Below are positions 8,023 through 17,192 of a DNA stretch of 64,000 nt, in pieces. The stretch is taken from the NCBI GenBank assembly GCA_022729705.1, contig DZAX01000007.1, forward strand, positions 1-64,000. The letters are read 5' to 3'. The notes beneath the pieces are model-generated. The model saw only the letters and a list, made by a program, of their open reading frames with translations. It searched no databases and was not told where the DNA came from. The stretch comes from Helicobacter cetorum (GTDB taxonomy: Bacteria; Campylobacterota; Campylobacteria; Campylobacterales; UBA6016). Numbering within the stretch: position 1 is the stretch's first letter; each line of letters begins with the position of its first letter. The position numbers were made by a program, and so were the translations under genes.

Positions 8023-9577
8023 CTCTCTCCTTTCGTAACGGAATAATTATTTTAAACATTGCGCAATTATATCGATTATTATCAAATGTTAGCCTAATAT
8101 TTTTAGCGCATGTAGAGCCCTCAAACTGCTCTTGTATGATTTTTTTACTCATATAAAGCCCTATACCCGTTCCACTTGTTTGGTGTTTGGTGGTAAAGTA
8201 CGGCTCAAAAAGCCTTTTTAGAGCCGCATGGTTAATACCGCCGCCGTTGTCTATCGCTCTTAGTATCACGCGACGCTCGCCGTTTACCTCCTTTTGGGAG
8301 AGTTTTAGATAGATTCTTCTATCCGCCGCGTCGCTTGTGCCCAGAGCGTCTATGGAGTTGTTCAAAAGATTTATCAAAACCTGCACAAAACTGTTTTTGG
8401 AGCCGATAACACACAAATTCTCATCGCATACTACGCAAATTTTTATCTCGGCTCTATTCATAGCCCCCTCAATCAAAAAAATAGCGTCGTCTACCGCTTT
8501 TTTGAGACTAAAACTAACAAACTCTTTATCGGGCTTAAAGTAGTTTCTAAACTCTTCTATTGTGTCAGACATATTTTTGGATAGAGCCAACCCCTCAATC
8601 GTCTGCTTGGATATAAACTCCGGCGTAAGTTTGCCAGCCATACTCTTTATCTCAAAGTTTTGAATGAGCATGGTTAGTGCGTTTAGCGGTTGTCTCCACT
8701 GGTGAGCGATATTTGCTATCATCTCCCCCATTGAGGCTAGTTTTGTTTGACGATGTAGTAGCTCGTCTTTTAGTCTGCTCTTTTTTATCTCCTCGCATAT
8801 GCGGATTTCTAGCGATTTATTTAGCTCTACATTTTTTAAAATCAGATACGCCAGAGCGGCCAAAACAAGAAGCACGAACAGCGCAAGCCCAAAGACAATC
8901 CATACGGCAAGCCCAAACAGTGCGTCCGCTTTCTCTTTTTCAAGCAGAGCTTTTTGCAGATGGTAGCCGATTAGCTGCTCCAAATATATATTTGTGGAGT
9001 CGATAATTGAAAAAAGAGAGTTTTTTATTAGCTCCTCGGCTTTTGCTCTATCTCCTTTTTTATAAAGAGCGGTTGTACGCCCAAGCTCTACTATTAGTTT
9101 TTCTATATTCAAAGAGGCTTTGTCTTGTATCTCTTTTTCGTCCATAACTATAGAGTTTGGCGTTTGCGCCGAGGTTATGGAGAGGATAAGCGTGTTTATA
9201 TAGTCAAAAAAGTTGTTTTTTTGCCGCCCAGTTTTGGAGGTGACATATTCAAGCCAGCTATGCTCCATATTCTTTTGCAAAACGTCCAAAGCTTCATATG
9301 AGTCCTCTATCTGTGTGTCGCTATCTAGCACGTTGCGATAGGCGTTTAGGATGTTTAGCGTGTGAACGTCTTTGATTGCTTGAAGCTTTGATATTGATAT
9401 TGTCCGCATATAAAACGTGTCGTCAAAGCTGTTTTTTATTCCAAATAGCATAAGCCCTGATATTACGCCGATTAGCAGCATGCCGATGATGGTAGCGGAG
9501 AGCAAAATCTTCGCTTTCGCACCTACGGATAGATTGAGCAGGTAGTGGATTAGAGCCTCTAATTTTTTATTTGACAA
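8009..9577 (-). CDS. membrane sensor histidine kinase
   Basis: A 522-residue kinase with two membrane spans (about 25-47 and 220-247) around a helical periplasmic sensor of about 170 residues. The phospho-accepting His292 lies in IAHQWRQPLNAL, the form common in epsilon-proteobacteria. The ATPase domain shows N (LINLLNNSIDAL), G1 (AIDNGGG) and G2 (SGTGIGLYMSK) boxes. The start is a TTG at 9577 overlapping the last codons of a decayed frame. It forms an operon with the response regulator. The signal is unknown. Confidence 0.85.
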   Translation of the reverse strand: MSNKKLEALIHYLLNLSVGAKAKILLSATIIGMLLIGVISGLMLFGIKNSFDDTFYMRTISISKLQAIKDVHTLNILNAYRNVLDSDTQIEDSYEALDVLQKNMEHSWLEYVTSKTGRQKNNFFDYINTLILSITSAQTPNSIVMDEKEIQDKASLNIEKLIVELGRTTALYKKGDRAKAEELIKNSLFSIIDSTNIYLEQLIGYHLQKALLEKEKADALFGLAVWIVFGLALFVLLVLAALAYLILKNVELNKSLEIRICEEIKKSRLKDELLHRQTKLASMGEMIANIAHQWRQPLNALTMLIQNFEIKSMAGKLTPEFISKQTIEGLALSKNMSDTIEEFRNYFKPDKEFVSFSLKKAVDDAIFLIEGAMNRAEIKICVVCDENLCVIGSKNSFVQVLINLLNNSIDALGTSDAADRRIYLKLSQKEVNGERRVILRAIDNGGGINHAALKRLFEPYFTTKHQTSGTGIGLYMSKKIIQEQFEGSTCAKNIRLTFDNNRYNCAMFKIIIPLRKERDGIS

Positions 9578-9672
9578 GTTGCACGCCCTCTTTGTTAAAT
9601 CTCAAAAGATACACCTCTTTTATGCCCGTGTAATCTGTGTTTGTGTAGTTCAAAGTCGCATCTTCTGTTGAT
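9567..9672 (-). pseudogene. C-terminal scrap of a gene upstream of the kinase
   Basis: An open frame of about 34 codons ending YLLRFNKEGVQLVK and a TAA overlaps the TTG start of the histidine kinase by 11 bases. It has no start codon and is cut off by a stop upstream. The tight overlap suggests it is the remaining 3' end of a gene once co-transcribed with the kinase, possibly a periplasmic binding protein for the same sensor. The family is not recognised. Confidence 0.4.
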
Positions 9673-9692
9673 TTTATCTACAATCACCGCTT

Positions 9693-9800
9693 TTAAGAGC
9701 CGCCACAACCACTTTTGCCGCCAAAAAAACCTTCAAAAGCGACGGAGTTTGGCTTTTCATATGGGTAGTATTCGGCGTAAATCTTTTTGAACTCCTCTTA
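9693..9800 (-). pseudogene. C-terminal scrap ending in a Cys-Gly-rich tail
   Basis: About 34 codons on the minus strand read as KIYAEYYPYEKPNSVAFEG and end FFGGKSGCGGS before a TAA. The frame has no start and is closed upstream by a stop. It looks like the end of a real protein rather than random sequence, but I cannot name the family. The rest of 9800-9960 holds nothing I can identify. Confidence 0.35.
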
Positions 9801-9968
9801 CTATGAAACTATAGAAGAGCTTAAAAAACACCTGATGAGTTATTTGTTGAAAATTTTGATTGAATTTTGAGTATAAATTAGTTTTTGTAGAACTAATCGC
9901 AAAAACCGACACTGGTAAGAAGTAAAGAACGAGTATCGTATATTAGCCCTCTTTTTTTAAAACCTTAG

Positions 9969-9977
9969 TGCTATAAT
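9969..9977 (+). promoter_or_regulatory. extended -10 promoter of the 10-kb operon
   Basis: TGC followed by TATAAT lies 29 bases before the ATG at 10007. It is the only clear promoter before the run that continues into hemA and proS. Confidence 0.55.
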
Positions 9978-10006
9978 CCCATTCAAACTAACAATAGGCG
10001 TTTTTT

Positions 10007-10279
10007 ATGCAAAACTTTGACATCGACGATATGTTATTTGGCGGCACACCGCTTACAAAGCTAATCGACATAATAGGCAACGCCAACAAAAGCATAGTAG
10101 AGGCGGAGTTGGAGAAGTTTTTATCTAGGGTCGCCGTTATGGAGACGCTATTGGAGCAAAAAGGCGTAGATGAAAAAGAGATACGCTCTTTTGGATACGA
10201 AAACCAAGACGCCATAAAAAACCAAGTGAACTCGTTGGCGCTTGGTATAACGGCGGATATACTTACGCAAAATGAGTAA
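10007..10279 (+). CDS. small conserved-looking protein of unknown function
   Basis: A 90-residue soluble, acidic, mostly helical protein with no membrane segment and no motif I recognise. Its last codons overlap the start of the next gene by 8 bases, and gene density, codon use and the promoter upstream support that it is real. It heads the operon leading to the polyprenyl synthase. No function can be proposed. Confidence 0.65.
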   Translation: MQNFDIDDMLFGGTPLTKLIDIIGNANKSIVEAELEKFLSRVAVMETLLEQKGVDEKEIRSFGYENQDAIKNQVNSLALGITADILTQNE

Positions 10280-10700
10280 GTTTTTTTTATGGCTCTCACT
10301 TCTTTTTTTGCCGCTAATGGCGGAGGAGGGCGGAGTAGTGAGCTGGAGCTACAACGACGAGATCGAGCTAAGAAAAGACCAAGTCGCACGTTATCAAATA
10401 TCTGTTGACGACAAGCTACTGATACTTGATTTTCGTTGGACGCTCTATGTCAACAAAGGGCTTGTTATGCTCTACAAACTTGATAAGTTCCCATATCAAA
10501 ACGTAATGTATAAAAACCATAAACTAGATAGATTCAAGCTAAAACTCAAAAATAGAGCCGCAAACGCATACGAAGAGCCGTACGCCGTCATTGTGTTTAA
10601 AGATTTTGACAATAAGACAAAAAAGGCTACGTTTACAATTTTATTAAAAGACGACTATAGATCCGTTCAAGCGGAGAGAGTTTTGCCAAGGACAGATTAA
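10272..10700 (+). CDS. exported protein of unknown function
   Basis: A 142-residue protein with a signal peptide (LWLSLLFLPLMAEE, cleavage likely near residue 17), then a beta-rich, Lys-rich mature part. No cysteines or lipobox are seen, so it is likely a soluble periplasmic protein. The start overlaps the previous gene and the stop abuts the TTG of the polyprenyl synthase, so the three are probably translated together. The family is not recognised. Confidence 0.65.
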   Translation: MSKFFLWLSLLFLPLMAEEGGVVSWSYNDEIELRKDQVARYQISVDDKLLILDFRWTLYVNKGLVMLYKLDKFPYQNVMYKNHKLDRFKLKLKNRAANAYEEPYAVIVFKDFDNKTKKATFTILLKDDYRSVQAERVLPRTD

Positions 10701-11609
10701 TTGCTTGAAAAAGTAACAGACAAAATAGACGAAATCATTGGCGAAATAAATAACAAACGTATAAGCGAACTTTTTGCACAGGTGAGCGGCGGCAAGATGT
10801 TGCGCCCTAGGCTAATGCTAAAAATCAGCCAAAACGAGCGGATTTATGAGTTGGCGGCTATTGTGGAGCTAATCCATATAGCAAGCCTCTTGCATGACGA
10901 CGTAATAGACGCTTCTTTGCTAAGACGCAAAAAACCTACCGTAAACGCCACTGATGGCGATAGAGTAGCGGTAATGCTAGGCGATGTGCTGTATTCAAAG
11001 GCGTTTTCAAAACTAGTCTCTTTTGAGCCCTGTATAGCAAAAAAGATTTCAGACGCAGTTACCACGCTTAGTCTTGGCGAAATGGAAGACGTGGAGATGT
11101 CAAAAGAGCTAAACATCGACGAAGATAGATATATAAAGATGCTATACGGCAAAACAGGTGCTCTTATAGAAGCCGCTGCGGTATCGGCTGCAATGCTTGA
11201 GGGTATGACACACGATGGTATTGAGACGTACGCAAAAAGTCTTGGCGTCGCATTTCAGCTGATAGACGACGTGCTTGATATTATGGCGGACGAAGAGAGC
11301 CTTGGCAAGAGACCTTTTAGCGACTTTACGGAGGGCAAAAGCACCGCTCCATACATCCATCTCTACAAAAACGGCGATGAAGAGACAAAAGGATTTTTGA
11401 GGAGTATATACAAAAAAAGAGTTAACGACGAACAAAAAGAGAAGCTAATGCAAGAGTTTCACAAGCGCGGCTCGATAGAGTACTCTTTGTCTTTAGCAAA
11501 AAATGTGACGCAACAAGGACTATCCGCCCTTCATGCGTCAAGCGTAGATGAGGCGCTAAAAATCGCTCTTACCGACACGGCAAAAAAACAGCTTTCAAGA
11601 CTATTTTAA
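10701..11609 (+). CDS. trans-polyprenyl diphosphate synthase
   Basis: A 302-residue prenyltransferase that elongates isoprenoid chains, probably the octaprenyl-type enzyme for the quinone side chain. The first Asp-rich motif is HDDVID (Asp66, Asp67, Asp70) and the second is IDDVLD (Asp189, Asp190, Asp193). The length is typical. The start is a TTG directly after the previous stop. Its position just before hemA fits an epsilon-proteobacterial respiratory cofactor cluster. Chain length cannot be read with certainty, so the symbol (ispB or similar) is left open. Confidence 0.88.
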   Translation: MLEKVTDKIDEIIGEINNKRISELFAQVSGGKMLRPRLMLKISQNERIYELAAIVELIHIASLLHDDVIDASLLRRKKPTVNATDGDRVAVMLGDVLYSKAFSKLVSFEPCIAKKISDAVTTLSLGEMEDVEMSKELNIDEDRYIKMLYGKTGALIEAAAVSAAMLEGMTHDGIETYAKSLGVAFQLIDDVLDIMADEESLGKRPFSDFTEGKSTAPYIHLYKNGDEETKGFLRSIYKKRVNDEQKEKLMQEFHKRGSIEYSLSLAKNVTQQGLSALHASSVDEALKIALTDTAKKQLSRLF

Positions 11610-11618
11610 GGGCTATTG

Positions 11619-12914
11619 ATGCACTATCTTACGTTGAGCTTTTCACACAAAAACAGCGACGTCGCCGTCAGGGAAAAGCTTGCGTTTACAGAAGAGACAA
11701 AAGAGAAAACTCTCAAAACGCTCACCTCAAACCCAATTATCTCCGAGGCTCTAATACTCTCCACCTGCAATAGAGTCGAAATTTTTGTAAGCTCAAAAGA
11801 CAACTCTCTTGCCGCGCCTTTTATCTTTGAAGCTCTTTGCGCCCACTCCGGACTTAGCTCCGAAGAGCTTGAGGGCAGAGCGGACGTGTTTGAAAACGAG
11901 GGGGCGGTACACCATCTTTTTGCCGTCGCAAGCTCTCTTGATAGCATAGTAATCGGCGAGACGCAGATAGCCGGACAGATAAAGGACGCTCTTAGGTTTG
12001 CGCAAGAGAGAGGGTTTTGCGCAAATAAAATCTCACGGGTGATGCAATACGCTTTTCGTTGCGCCGCCGAGGTAAGAAATCAGACCCAAATAGCCAAAAA
12101 TCCAGTCTCCGTCGCAAGTGCTGCCGTGGATAAAGCAAAAAAGATGTTAGGCTCTCTCAGCGGCGAATGCGCCGTGGTGATAGGCACGGGAGAGATGGGT
12201 TCTCTCGCCTGCAAACACCTGTTAACCGCCGGAGCTGATGTGATACTAGTCAGTAGAAGTTTGCAAAAAGCGGTTGATATGGCGGCAGAACTTGGGACAA
12301 ACGCTCGCGGAGCTGATTATTCACAGCTTAGCGCGCTTCTTAATACGCACAGACTTCTCTTTTCGGCGACTGGCGCACAACATCCAATAATTGACGATAA
12401 CGGCGTTGAAAAGTGCGAGTTTCGCAGGGTTTGGTTTGATATATCAGTGCCGAGAGATATAGAGATAAGCGATTGTCACGGCGTTGAGGTGGTTACGGTT
12501 GACGATTTGCAAGATATAGTAGAGCAAAACCAGTCGCTACGAGCGGAAGAGGCTCGCATTGCGTATAGTTTAGTCGGCTCGTATACGATAGAGTTTTTCA
12601 AATGGATAAGCGTCCTTAGCGTGGATCCAATCATCAAAGAACTAAGAGAAAAAGCGCAAGCCATTGCCGAAAAAGAGATAAAAAACGCCGTCAAAAAAGG
12701 GTTTATCCAGCAAGCACAGGAAGAGGAGATTGGCAAGCTACTCCATAGTGCGTTTAAAAAGTTTTTGCACGAGCCTACCGTCAACCTAAAGGCTATTGCG
12801 AGCAGCGCCAAGCTAGACGACACGGTGGAGGCGCTCAAATACCTACACAACCTATCTAGCGACGCAAAAGAGAGTTATAAACCTGAACAATATATGGACG
12901 AGGAGAGAGGGTAG
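11619..12914 (+). CDS. hemA: glutamyl-tRNA reductase
   Basis: A 431-residue enzyme that reduces glutamyl-tRNA to glutamate-1-semialdehyde, the first step of C5 heme synthesis. The catalytic Cys50 is in STCNRVEIF, the NADPH-binding GTGEMG is in the middle, and the C-terminal dimerisation helices are present. The ATG at 11619 is preferred over the TTG one codon earlier because the family starts MHYL. It lies 9 bases after the polyprenyl synthase and 2 bases before proS. Confidence 0.95.
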   Translation: MHYLTLSFSHKNSDVAVREKLAFTEETKEKTLKTLTSNPIISEALILSTCNRVEIFVSSKDNSLAAPFIFEALCAHSGLSSEELEGRADVFENEGAVHHLFAVASSLDSIVIGETQIAGQIKDALRFAQERGFCANKISRVMQYAFRCAAEVRNQTQIAKNPVSVASAAVDKAKKMLGSLSGECAVVIGTGEMGSLACKHLLTAGADVILVSRSLQKAVDMAAELGTNARGADYSQLSALLNTHRLLFSATGAQHPIIDDNGVEKCEFRRVWFDISVPRDIEISDCHGVEVVTVDDLQDIVEQNQSLRAEEARIAYSLVGSYTIEFFKWISVLSVDPIIKELREKAQAIAEKEIKNAVKKGFIQQAQEEEIGKLLHSAFKKFLHEPTVNLKAIASSAKLDDTVEALKYLHNLSSDAKESYKPEQYMDEERG

Positions 12915-12916
12915 TT

Positions 12917-14641
12917 ATGAAATTTTCAAGAACGCTTATAAATACGATAAAAGATTATAAAACAGAGGGCGACGAGGGCGGACTTAGAAGTCAAGAGTAT
13001 CTAACTAGAGGCGGTTTTGTGCTTCAAATCGCAAGCGGTATATATGACTTTTTGCCGCTTGGCAAGATGATGCTTGACAATATCAAAGCTATCATCAACG
13101 AAGAGTTGACAAATGCGGGATGTATAGAGGTAGACCTTGCGTTTGTGTGCCCCGAAGAGCTTTGGCAAAAATCAGGCAGAGCTGAAAAGTACGGCAAAGA
13201 GCTTTTGAGATTAGACGATAGAAAAGGGCAAAAATTTCTCCTCTCGCCGACGTGCGAAGAGATGATGGTGGAGCTTGCCAAATCCAAAATCACAAGTTAT
13301 CGCCAACTTCCAAAGAATATCTATCAGATAAAACTAAAGTTTCGCGACGAGGTGCGCCCCCGATTTGGACTGCTAAGAGGTCGTGAATTTGTAATGAAAG
13401 ACGGATACTCTTTTCACGACTCACACGAGGATATGCTCAGAGAGTTTCATCTAATGGAAGAGACTTATAAAAAGATATTTACAAGAATGGAACTAGACTT
13501 TAAAGTCGTGGAAGCCGATAGCGGTGCGATTGGCGGTAGCGGCTCAAAAGAGTTTATGGTGTTAGCAAACGCCGGAGAGGATACGCTAGCCGTATGTAAA
13601 GCGTGCGAATACGGCGCAAACGTCGAAGCGGCGAGAAGAAAACCAAAAAAACGCCCAAGGGTCGAAGTGTGCGAACCCGAAGAGGCGTATACTCCATATA
13701 CAAAAACGATAGAGGAGTTGGCTGAGTTTTTTGAGACAGATAGAGGTGTTTTTGTAAAAGCCATCGTTAAAGAGGCTATTTATGAAGACGCAAAGCAAAA
13801 CACTCCTGTAGTTTTTTTTGTAGCCGGAGACGATGAGCTTGAAGAGACAAAAGCCATAAATGCCGCCAAAGCTTTGGCACTGCTTGATATAGACGAAGCG
13901 GGGCTTAAAGAGAGGTATCCGGACAAAAATATTACTCTTGGGTATGTGGGGCTTGGCGTGGAGTGCGAATATTTTGTAGATATGGAGCTACTGGATAGAA
14001 ACGGTATGATTATGGGCGCAAACAAAGCTGATTATCACATCAAAAACATTAGCGTCAAGGCTCCGATTGGAAAAGTAAAAGATTTGGTTTTGGTAAAAGA
14101 GGGCGATGCTTGTCCAAAGTGCGGCGCGGATTTGTCATACGCTAAGGGGATTGAGGCGGGGCATATTTTTCAGCTTGGAACACGCTACTCTGAGCCTTTG
14201 GGGGCTAAGTTTCTTGACAAAAACGGCAAAACGCAACCGTTTATTATGGGGACGTACGGCATAGGCGTAAGCCGCCTAATTTCGGCGGTTATAGAGCAAA
14301 ACTCTGATGAAAAAGGGTGTATTTTGCCCTCTTCCATAGCCCCTTTTCAGGTGGATATAATCGTCTCAAACGTCAAAGACGGCGCACAATGGGAAGCTGC
14401 AAATGGGCTATATGAAGAGCTAAAGGCGGTCGGTGTAAAAACCATACTTGATGACAGGGATGAAAGATACGGGCATAAGATGGCGGATTTTGAGCTAATA
14501 GGTTTTCCTTATGCGCTGATAGTCGGTAAAAATATCACCGATGGCACAGTGGAGATTGTAAACAGAAAGACGCTTCAAAAAGAGCCTTACGAAGCCGCTA
14601 TCGCCGCCGCAAAACTAAAAACACTAATATTGGGAGATTAA
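12917..14641 (+). CDS. proS: prolyl-tRNA synthetase, bacterial type
   Basis: A 574-residue class II synthetase. Motif 2 (FRDEVRPRFGLLRGREF) and motif 3 (GTYGIGVSRL) are both visible. Between them lies the editing insertion (about residues 240-380), which removes mischarged alanine in this enzyme type. The anticodon-binding domain fills the C-terminus. Its place between hemA and hemC is a known arrangement in Helicobacter and its relatives. Confidence 0.95.
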   Translation: MKFSRTLINTIKDYKTEGDEGGLRSQEYLTRGGFVLQIASGIYDFLPLGKMMLDNIKAIINEELTNAGCIEVDLAFVCPEELWQKSGRAEKYGKELLRLDDRKGQKFLLSPTCEEMMVELAKSKITSYRQLPKNIYQIKLKFRDEVRPRFGLLRGREFVMKDGYSFHDSHEDMLREFHLMEETYKKIFTRMELDFKVVEADSGAIGGSGSKEFMVLANAGEDTLAVCKACEYGANVEAARRKPKKRPRVEVCEPEEAYTPYTKTIEELAEFFETDRGVFVKAIVKEAIYEDAKQNTPVVFFVAGDDELEETKAINAAKALALLDIDEAGLKERYPDKNITLGYVGLGVECEYFVDMELLDRNGMIMGANKADYHIKNISVKAPIGKVKDLVLVKEGDACPKCGADLSYAKGIEAGHIFQLGTRYSEPLGAKFLDKNGKTQPFIMGTYGIGVSRLISAVIEQNSDEKGCILPSSIAPFQVDIIVSNVKDGAQWEAANGLYEELKAVGVKTILDDRDERYGHKMADFELIGFPYALIVGKNITDGTVEIVNRKTLQKEPYEAAIAAAKLKTLILGD

Positions 14642-14643
14642 TT

Positions 14644-15489
14644 ATGCTAAAAAAAGCTCTACTTTTAAGCCTCGCCGCTTCATTGTCACTTATCGCCGCC
14701 ACAAATAAAGAGATAGAAGAGTACAAAATGTCAATCTTCAAAAACTCCAAACAAGCGACCGTAAAGTCGGTTAAAGTAGTATCAAGAGAGCCTGCGGAGG
14801 GCTTTGCGGAGTGGGAAGCGGTTACCATACTTATTGAGTTTGTCATAGATAAAAACGGTAAAAAGCAAACGCTCAAAACGCCGGATACGGTGTTTGTTAG
14901 AGGCGAACTTATGGCGGATGAAATTGTAAATCTCAAAAAATTAAAAAGTGCCAAAGAGTCGTCCAAATCAAAGGCGGACGCTTCTTTTTTTGACGCCGAA
15001 CATCTAGTGGCGGGCTCCAAAGACGCTAAAAATAAGTTGCTCGTATTTAGTGACCCGCTGTGTCCGTTTTGCAGAGACATCGTGCCGGACATAATAGCCG
15101 CCGCCGTAAAACATCCATCAAAACTAGCGGTATACCACTACTCGTTTCCGCTAACGGCACTGCACCCCGCGTCTGAAGCTATCGTAAAAGCGGAGCTTAG
15201 CGTCAGAGGAGGCGTCAAAAATAGAGCGGAGTTTATGACTAAGTTATACGCCACAGAAGTTGAAGCAGAAGAGGCGGACGAGGGGAAAATAGCCGCCAAA
15301 CTAAGCTCTGAACTAGGGATAAAAATCCAAAAAAGCGACATGGCAAAAAAAGAGACGATTACAGAGTACTCCAAAGAGATGCAAGCGGCATATAAACTTC
15401 TAATCAGAGGCACCCCAACTGTGTATATAAACGGCGAGATAGACCAAACAAAAGCAAAAACACAACAACTACTTAAAGATTTAAAATGA
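14644..15489 (+). CDS. exported DsbC/DsbG-like thiol-disulfide protein
   Basis: A 281-residue periplasmic protein with a signal peptide (about residues 1-19), an N-terminal region of about 100 residues and a C-terminal thioredoxin fold. The active site is CPFC (Cys140, Cys143) in FSDPLCPFC, and the cis-proline is in [10 protein letters not shown]. This resembles disulfide isomerases, but the direction of its activity cannot be read. It overlaps hemC by four bases, so it is part of the heme operon and may assist cytochrome maturation. Confidence 0.85.
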   Translation: MLKKALLLSLAASLSLIAATNKEIEEYKMSIFKNSKQATVKSVKVVSREPAEGFAEWEAVTILIEFVIDKNGKKQTLKTPDTVFVRGELMADEIVNLKKLKSAKESSKSKADASFFDAEHLVAGSKDAKNKLLVFSDPLCPFCRDIVPDIIAAAVKHPSKLAVYHYSFPLTALHPASEAIVKAELSVRGGVKNRAEFMTKLYATEVEAEEADEGKIAAKLSSELGIKIQKSDMAKKETITEYSKEMQAAYKLLIRGTPTVYINGEIDQTKAKTQQLLKDLK

Positions 15490-16433
15490 AAAAACTAATC
15501 ATTGCAACACGTGCGTCAAAACTGGCTCTTTGGCAGTCAAACCACATAAAAGCCATGCTTGAAGAAGCTCATCCGGGGCTTGTCGTGGAGCTAAAACCAA
15601 TCAAAACAACCGGCGATAAAATCCTAGACACCCCGCTAGCGCTTATAGGCGGTAAAGGGCTTTTTACAAAAGAGCTTGAAGAGGATATGCTAAGCGGCGG
15701 CTCTCATCTAGCCGTGCATAGCCTAAAAGATGTTCCGACAAGATTTCCCGAGGGGCTTACGCTCGCCGCCGTTACAAAAAGAGAAGACCCAAGGGATTGC
15801 TTTTTGTCGTTTAAATACGCTTCGTTATCAGAGCTTCCGCAGGGCGCCGTTGTTGGCACTACAAGTCTTAGGCGAAGAATGCAGCTAAAAGCATATCGCC
15901 CCGATCTAGCCATCAAAGACTTAAGAGGAAACGTCGATACAAGGTTAAAAAAACTTGAAGACGGGAAGTTTGACGCTATTATATTAGCGACCGCCGGAAT
16001 AAAGAGACTTGGGCTAATAGAGAGCGTGAAATATGCGACCCCTATAGATAGAGAGGTCATGACTCCATCCATGGGGCAAGCGGCTATCGGTATAGAGAGT
16101 GTGGATGATGACGAGATAATCGAACTACTCTCTGTGCTTAACGACGAAGACGCAATGATAGAGACGGCTATCGAGCGCGATTTTGTAGACGCACTAGAGG
16201 GCGGATGTCAAGTTCCGATAGGCGTAAACGCTTCTCTCAACGGCGACAATGTCGAGGTAATGGCGGTTTTGGGTATGCCGGACGGCTCTTCAATAATGAA
16301 AAAAAGCGTTACCGCTTTGGCTGAAGATTATGAAGATATTGGCGAAGAGCTTGCAAATGAGTTTTTGGCGGAGGGCGCAAGAGAGCTCTTAAACGCTGCG
16401 TGCGCTATGGGCGAGGAGATATTGAGATATTGA
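15486..16433 (+). CDS. hemC: porphobilinogen deaminase
   Basis: A 315-residue enzyme that joins four porphobilinogen units into hydroxymethylbilane. Cys241 in EGGCQVPIG is the attachment point of the dipyrromethane cofactor, and the substrate-binding arginines are in [10 protein letters not shown] and LRGNVDTRL. The length is typical. Its stop codon is the first part of an inverted type 1 palindromic repeat. Confidence 0.95.
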   Translation: MKKLIIATRASKLALWQSNHIKAMLEEAHPGLVVELKPIKTTGDKILDTPLALIGGKGLFTKELEEDMLSGGSHLAVHSLKDVPTRFPEGLTLAAVTKREDPRDCFLSFKYASLSELPQGAVVGTTSLRRRMQLKAYRPDLAIKDLRGNVDTRLKKLEDGKFDAIILATAGIKRLGLIESVKYATPIDREVMTPSMGQAAIGIESVDDDEIIELLSVLNDEDAMIETAIERDFVDALEGGCQVPIGVNASLNGDNVEVMAVLGMPDGSSIMKKSVTALAEDYEDIGEELANEFLAEGARELLNAACAMGEEILRY

Positions 16434-16522
16434 TGTTACACGCCAATACGAGCAAAGCCCGTCTTGGCGGCAAGGACATAAATGTCCCTGCACCCCCTGA
16501 AGCTACCCGCCAGAGGCGGGAG
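16433..16522 (-). repeat. type 1 palindromic repeat, copy A (inverted)
   Basis: On the minus strand it reads CCCGCC/GGCGGG hairpin, AGCTTCAGGGGGTGCAGGGAC block, then an outer hairpin CGCC...GGCG (16441-16469) with AAA loop and two mismatches, ending GTAACATCA. A type 2 repeat is joined directly to its other side. Confidence 0.75.
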
Positions 16523-16575
16523 AGAGCGGCAAGCCGCGAGAGCCCTCCGCTGAGGAGCTAATTTACGGCAAGGAT
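16523..16575 (+). repeat. type 2 palindromic repeat, copy 2 (truncated)
   Basis: It contains AGAGCGGCAAGCCGCGAGAGCC and CTGAGGAGCTAATTT, but the second hairpin is cut off just before the start of the next gene. Confidence 0.65.
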
Positions 16576-16583
16576 AAGCGCTA

Positions 16584-17192
16584 GTGAAACACCAACTTCT
16601 TGAGTTTTACTCTTCTAGGAAATTTTTTTTGGATACGATAGATTCTACGCTTGTTGATAAAAGTCTAGTGTATGATAGAGAGTATGGCTTTTGCGACTCT
16701 CCGATTATGTTTATCGGTGAAGCGCCGGGGGATAATGAAGTAAAAGAGGGGAGACCTTTTTGTGGGGCGGCGGGAAAAAATCTGCACAAGCTAATAGAGG
16801 CGGCGAAGCTTGATAGGGCAAAGATAGTTATCACAAATGCTTTTGCTTTTCGGACGTTTGACCACTCCCAAAAAGGAGTAAAAAACAGAACGCCAAACAG
16901 CGCCGAACTCCTACTTGGTGCGTCGATGCTACTTTTGGAGATAAAAATCATAAAACCTAGAGTTATCGTCATACTAGGAGGAAGTGCCGAAAAGGCTATG
17001 CTAAAACTTGGCGACCAAACGCTACGAGAAGCTTTCAAAAATCTCTCAAAGCATGAGATAAAAGAGGCGTTGCATGATGGAAAAACACTGCACATAGCCA
17101 AGACACACCACCCAAGCCCTCTTGTATTCAACAGGGCGGACAAACGAGCTGAGCTATACGAGTTTTTTGGTAGGTTGCATGAGCATAAGTGA
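16584..17192 (+). CDS. uracil-DNA glycosylase superfamily protein without iron-sulfur cysteines
   Basis: A 202-residue protein of the UDG fold. Motif 1 is IGEAPGDNE (residues 44-52), followed by GRPFCGAAGKNL, and motif 2 is HHPSPL (about 174-179). Family 4 enzymes with this motif 1 hold a 4Fe-4S cluster through four cysteines, but only two cysteines occur here, so the cluster is probably absent. It likely removes deaminated bases, but its substrate may differ from that of family 4. The start is a GTG. It overlaps tonB by 14 bases. Confidence 0.75.
   Translation: MKHQLLEFYSSRKFFLDTIDSTLVDKSLVYDREYGFCDSPIMFIGEAPGDNEVKEGRPFCGAAGKNLHKLIEAAKLDRAKIVITNAFAFRTFDHSQKGVKNRTPNSAELLLGASMLLLEIKIIKPRVIVILGGSAEKAMLKLGDQTLREAFKNLSKHEIKEALHDGKTLHIAKTHHPSPLVFNRADKRAELYEFFGRLHEHK

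Noticed and set aside
16607..17143. 178-codon open frame antisense to the UDG-fold gene
   Set aside because: No motif or ribosome site is seen, and the opposite strand has clear UDG motifs.
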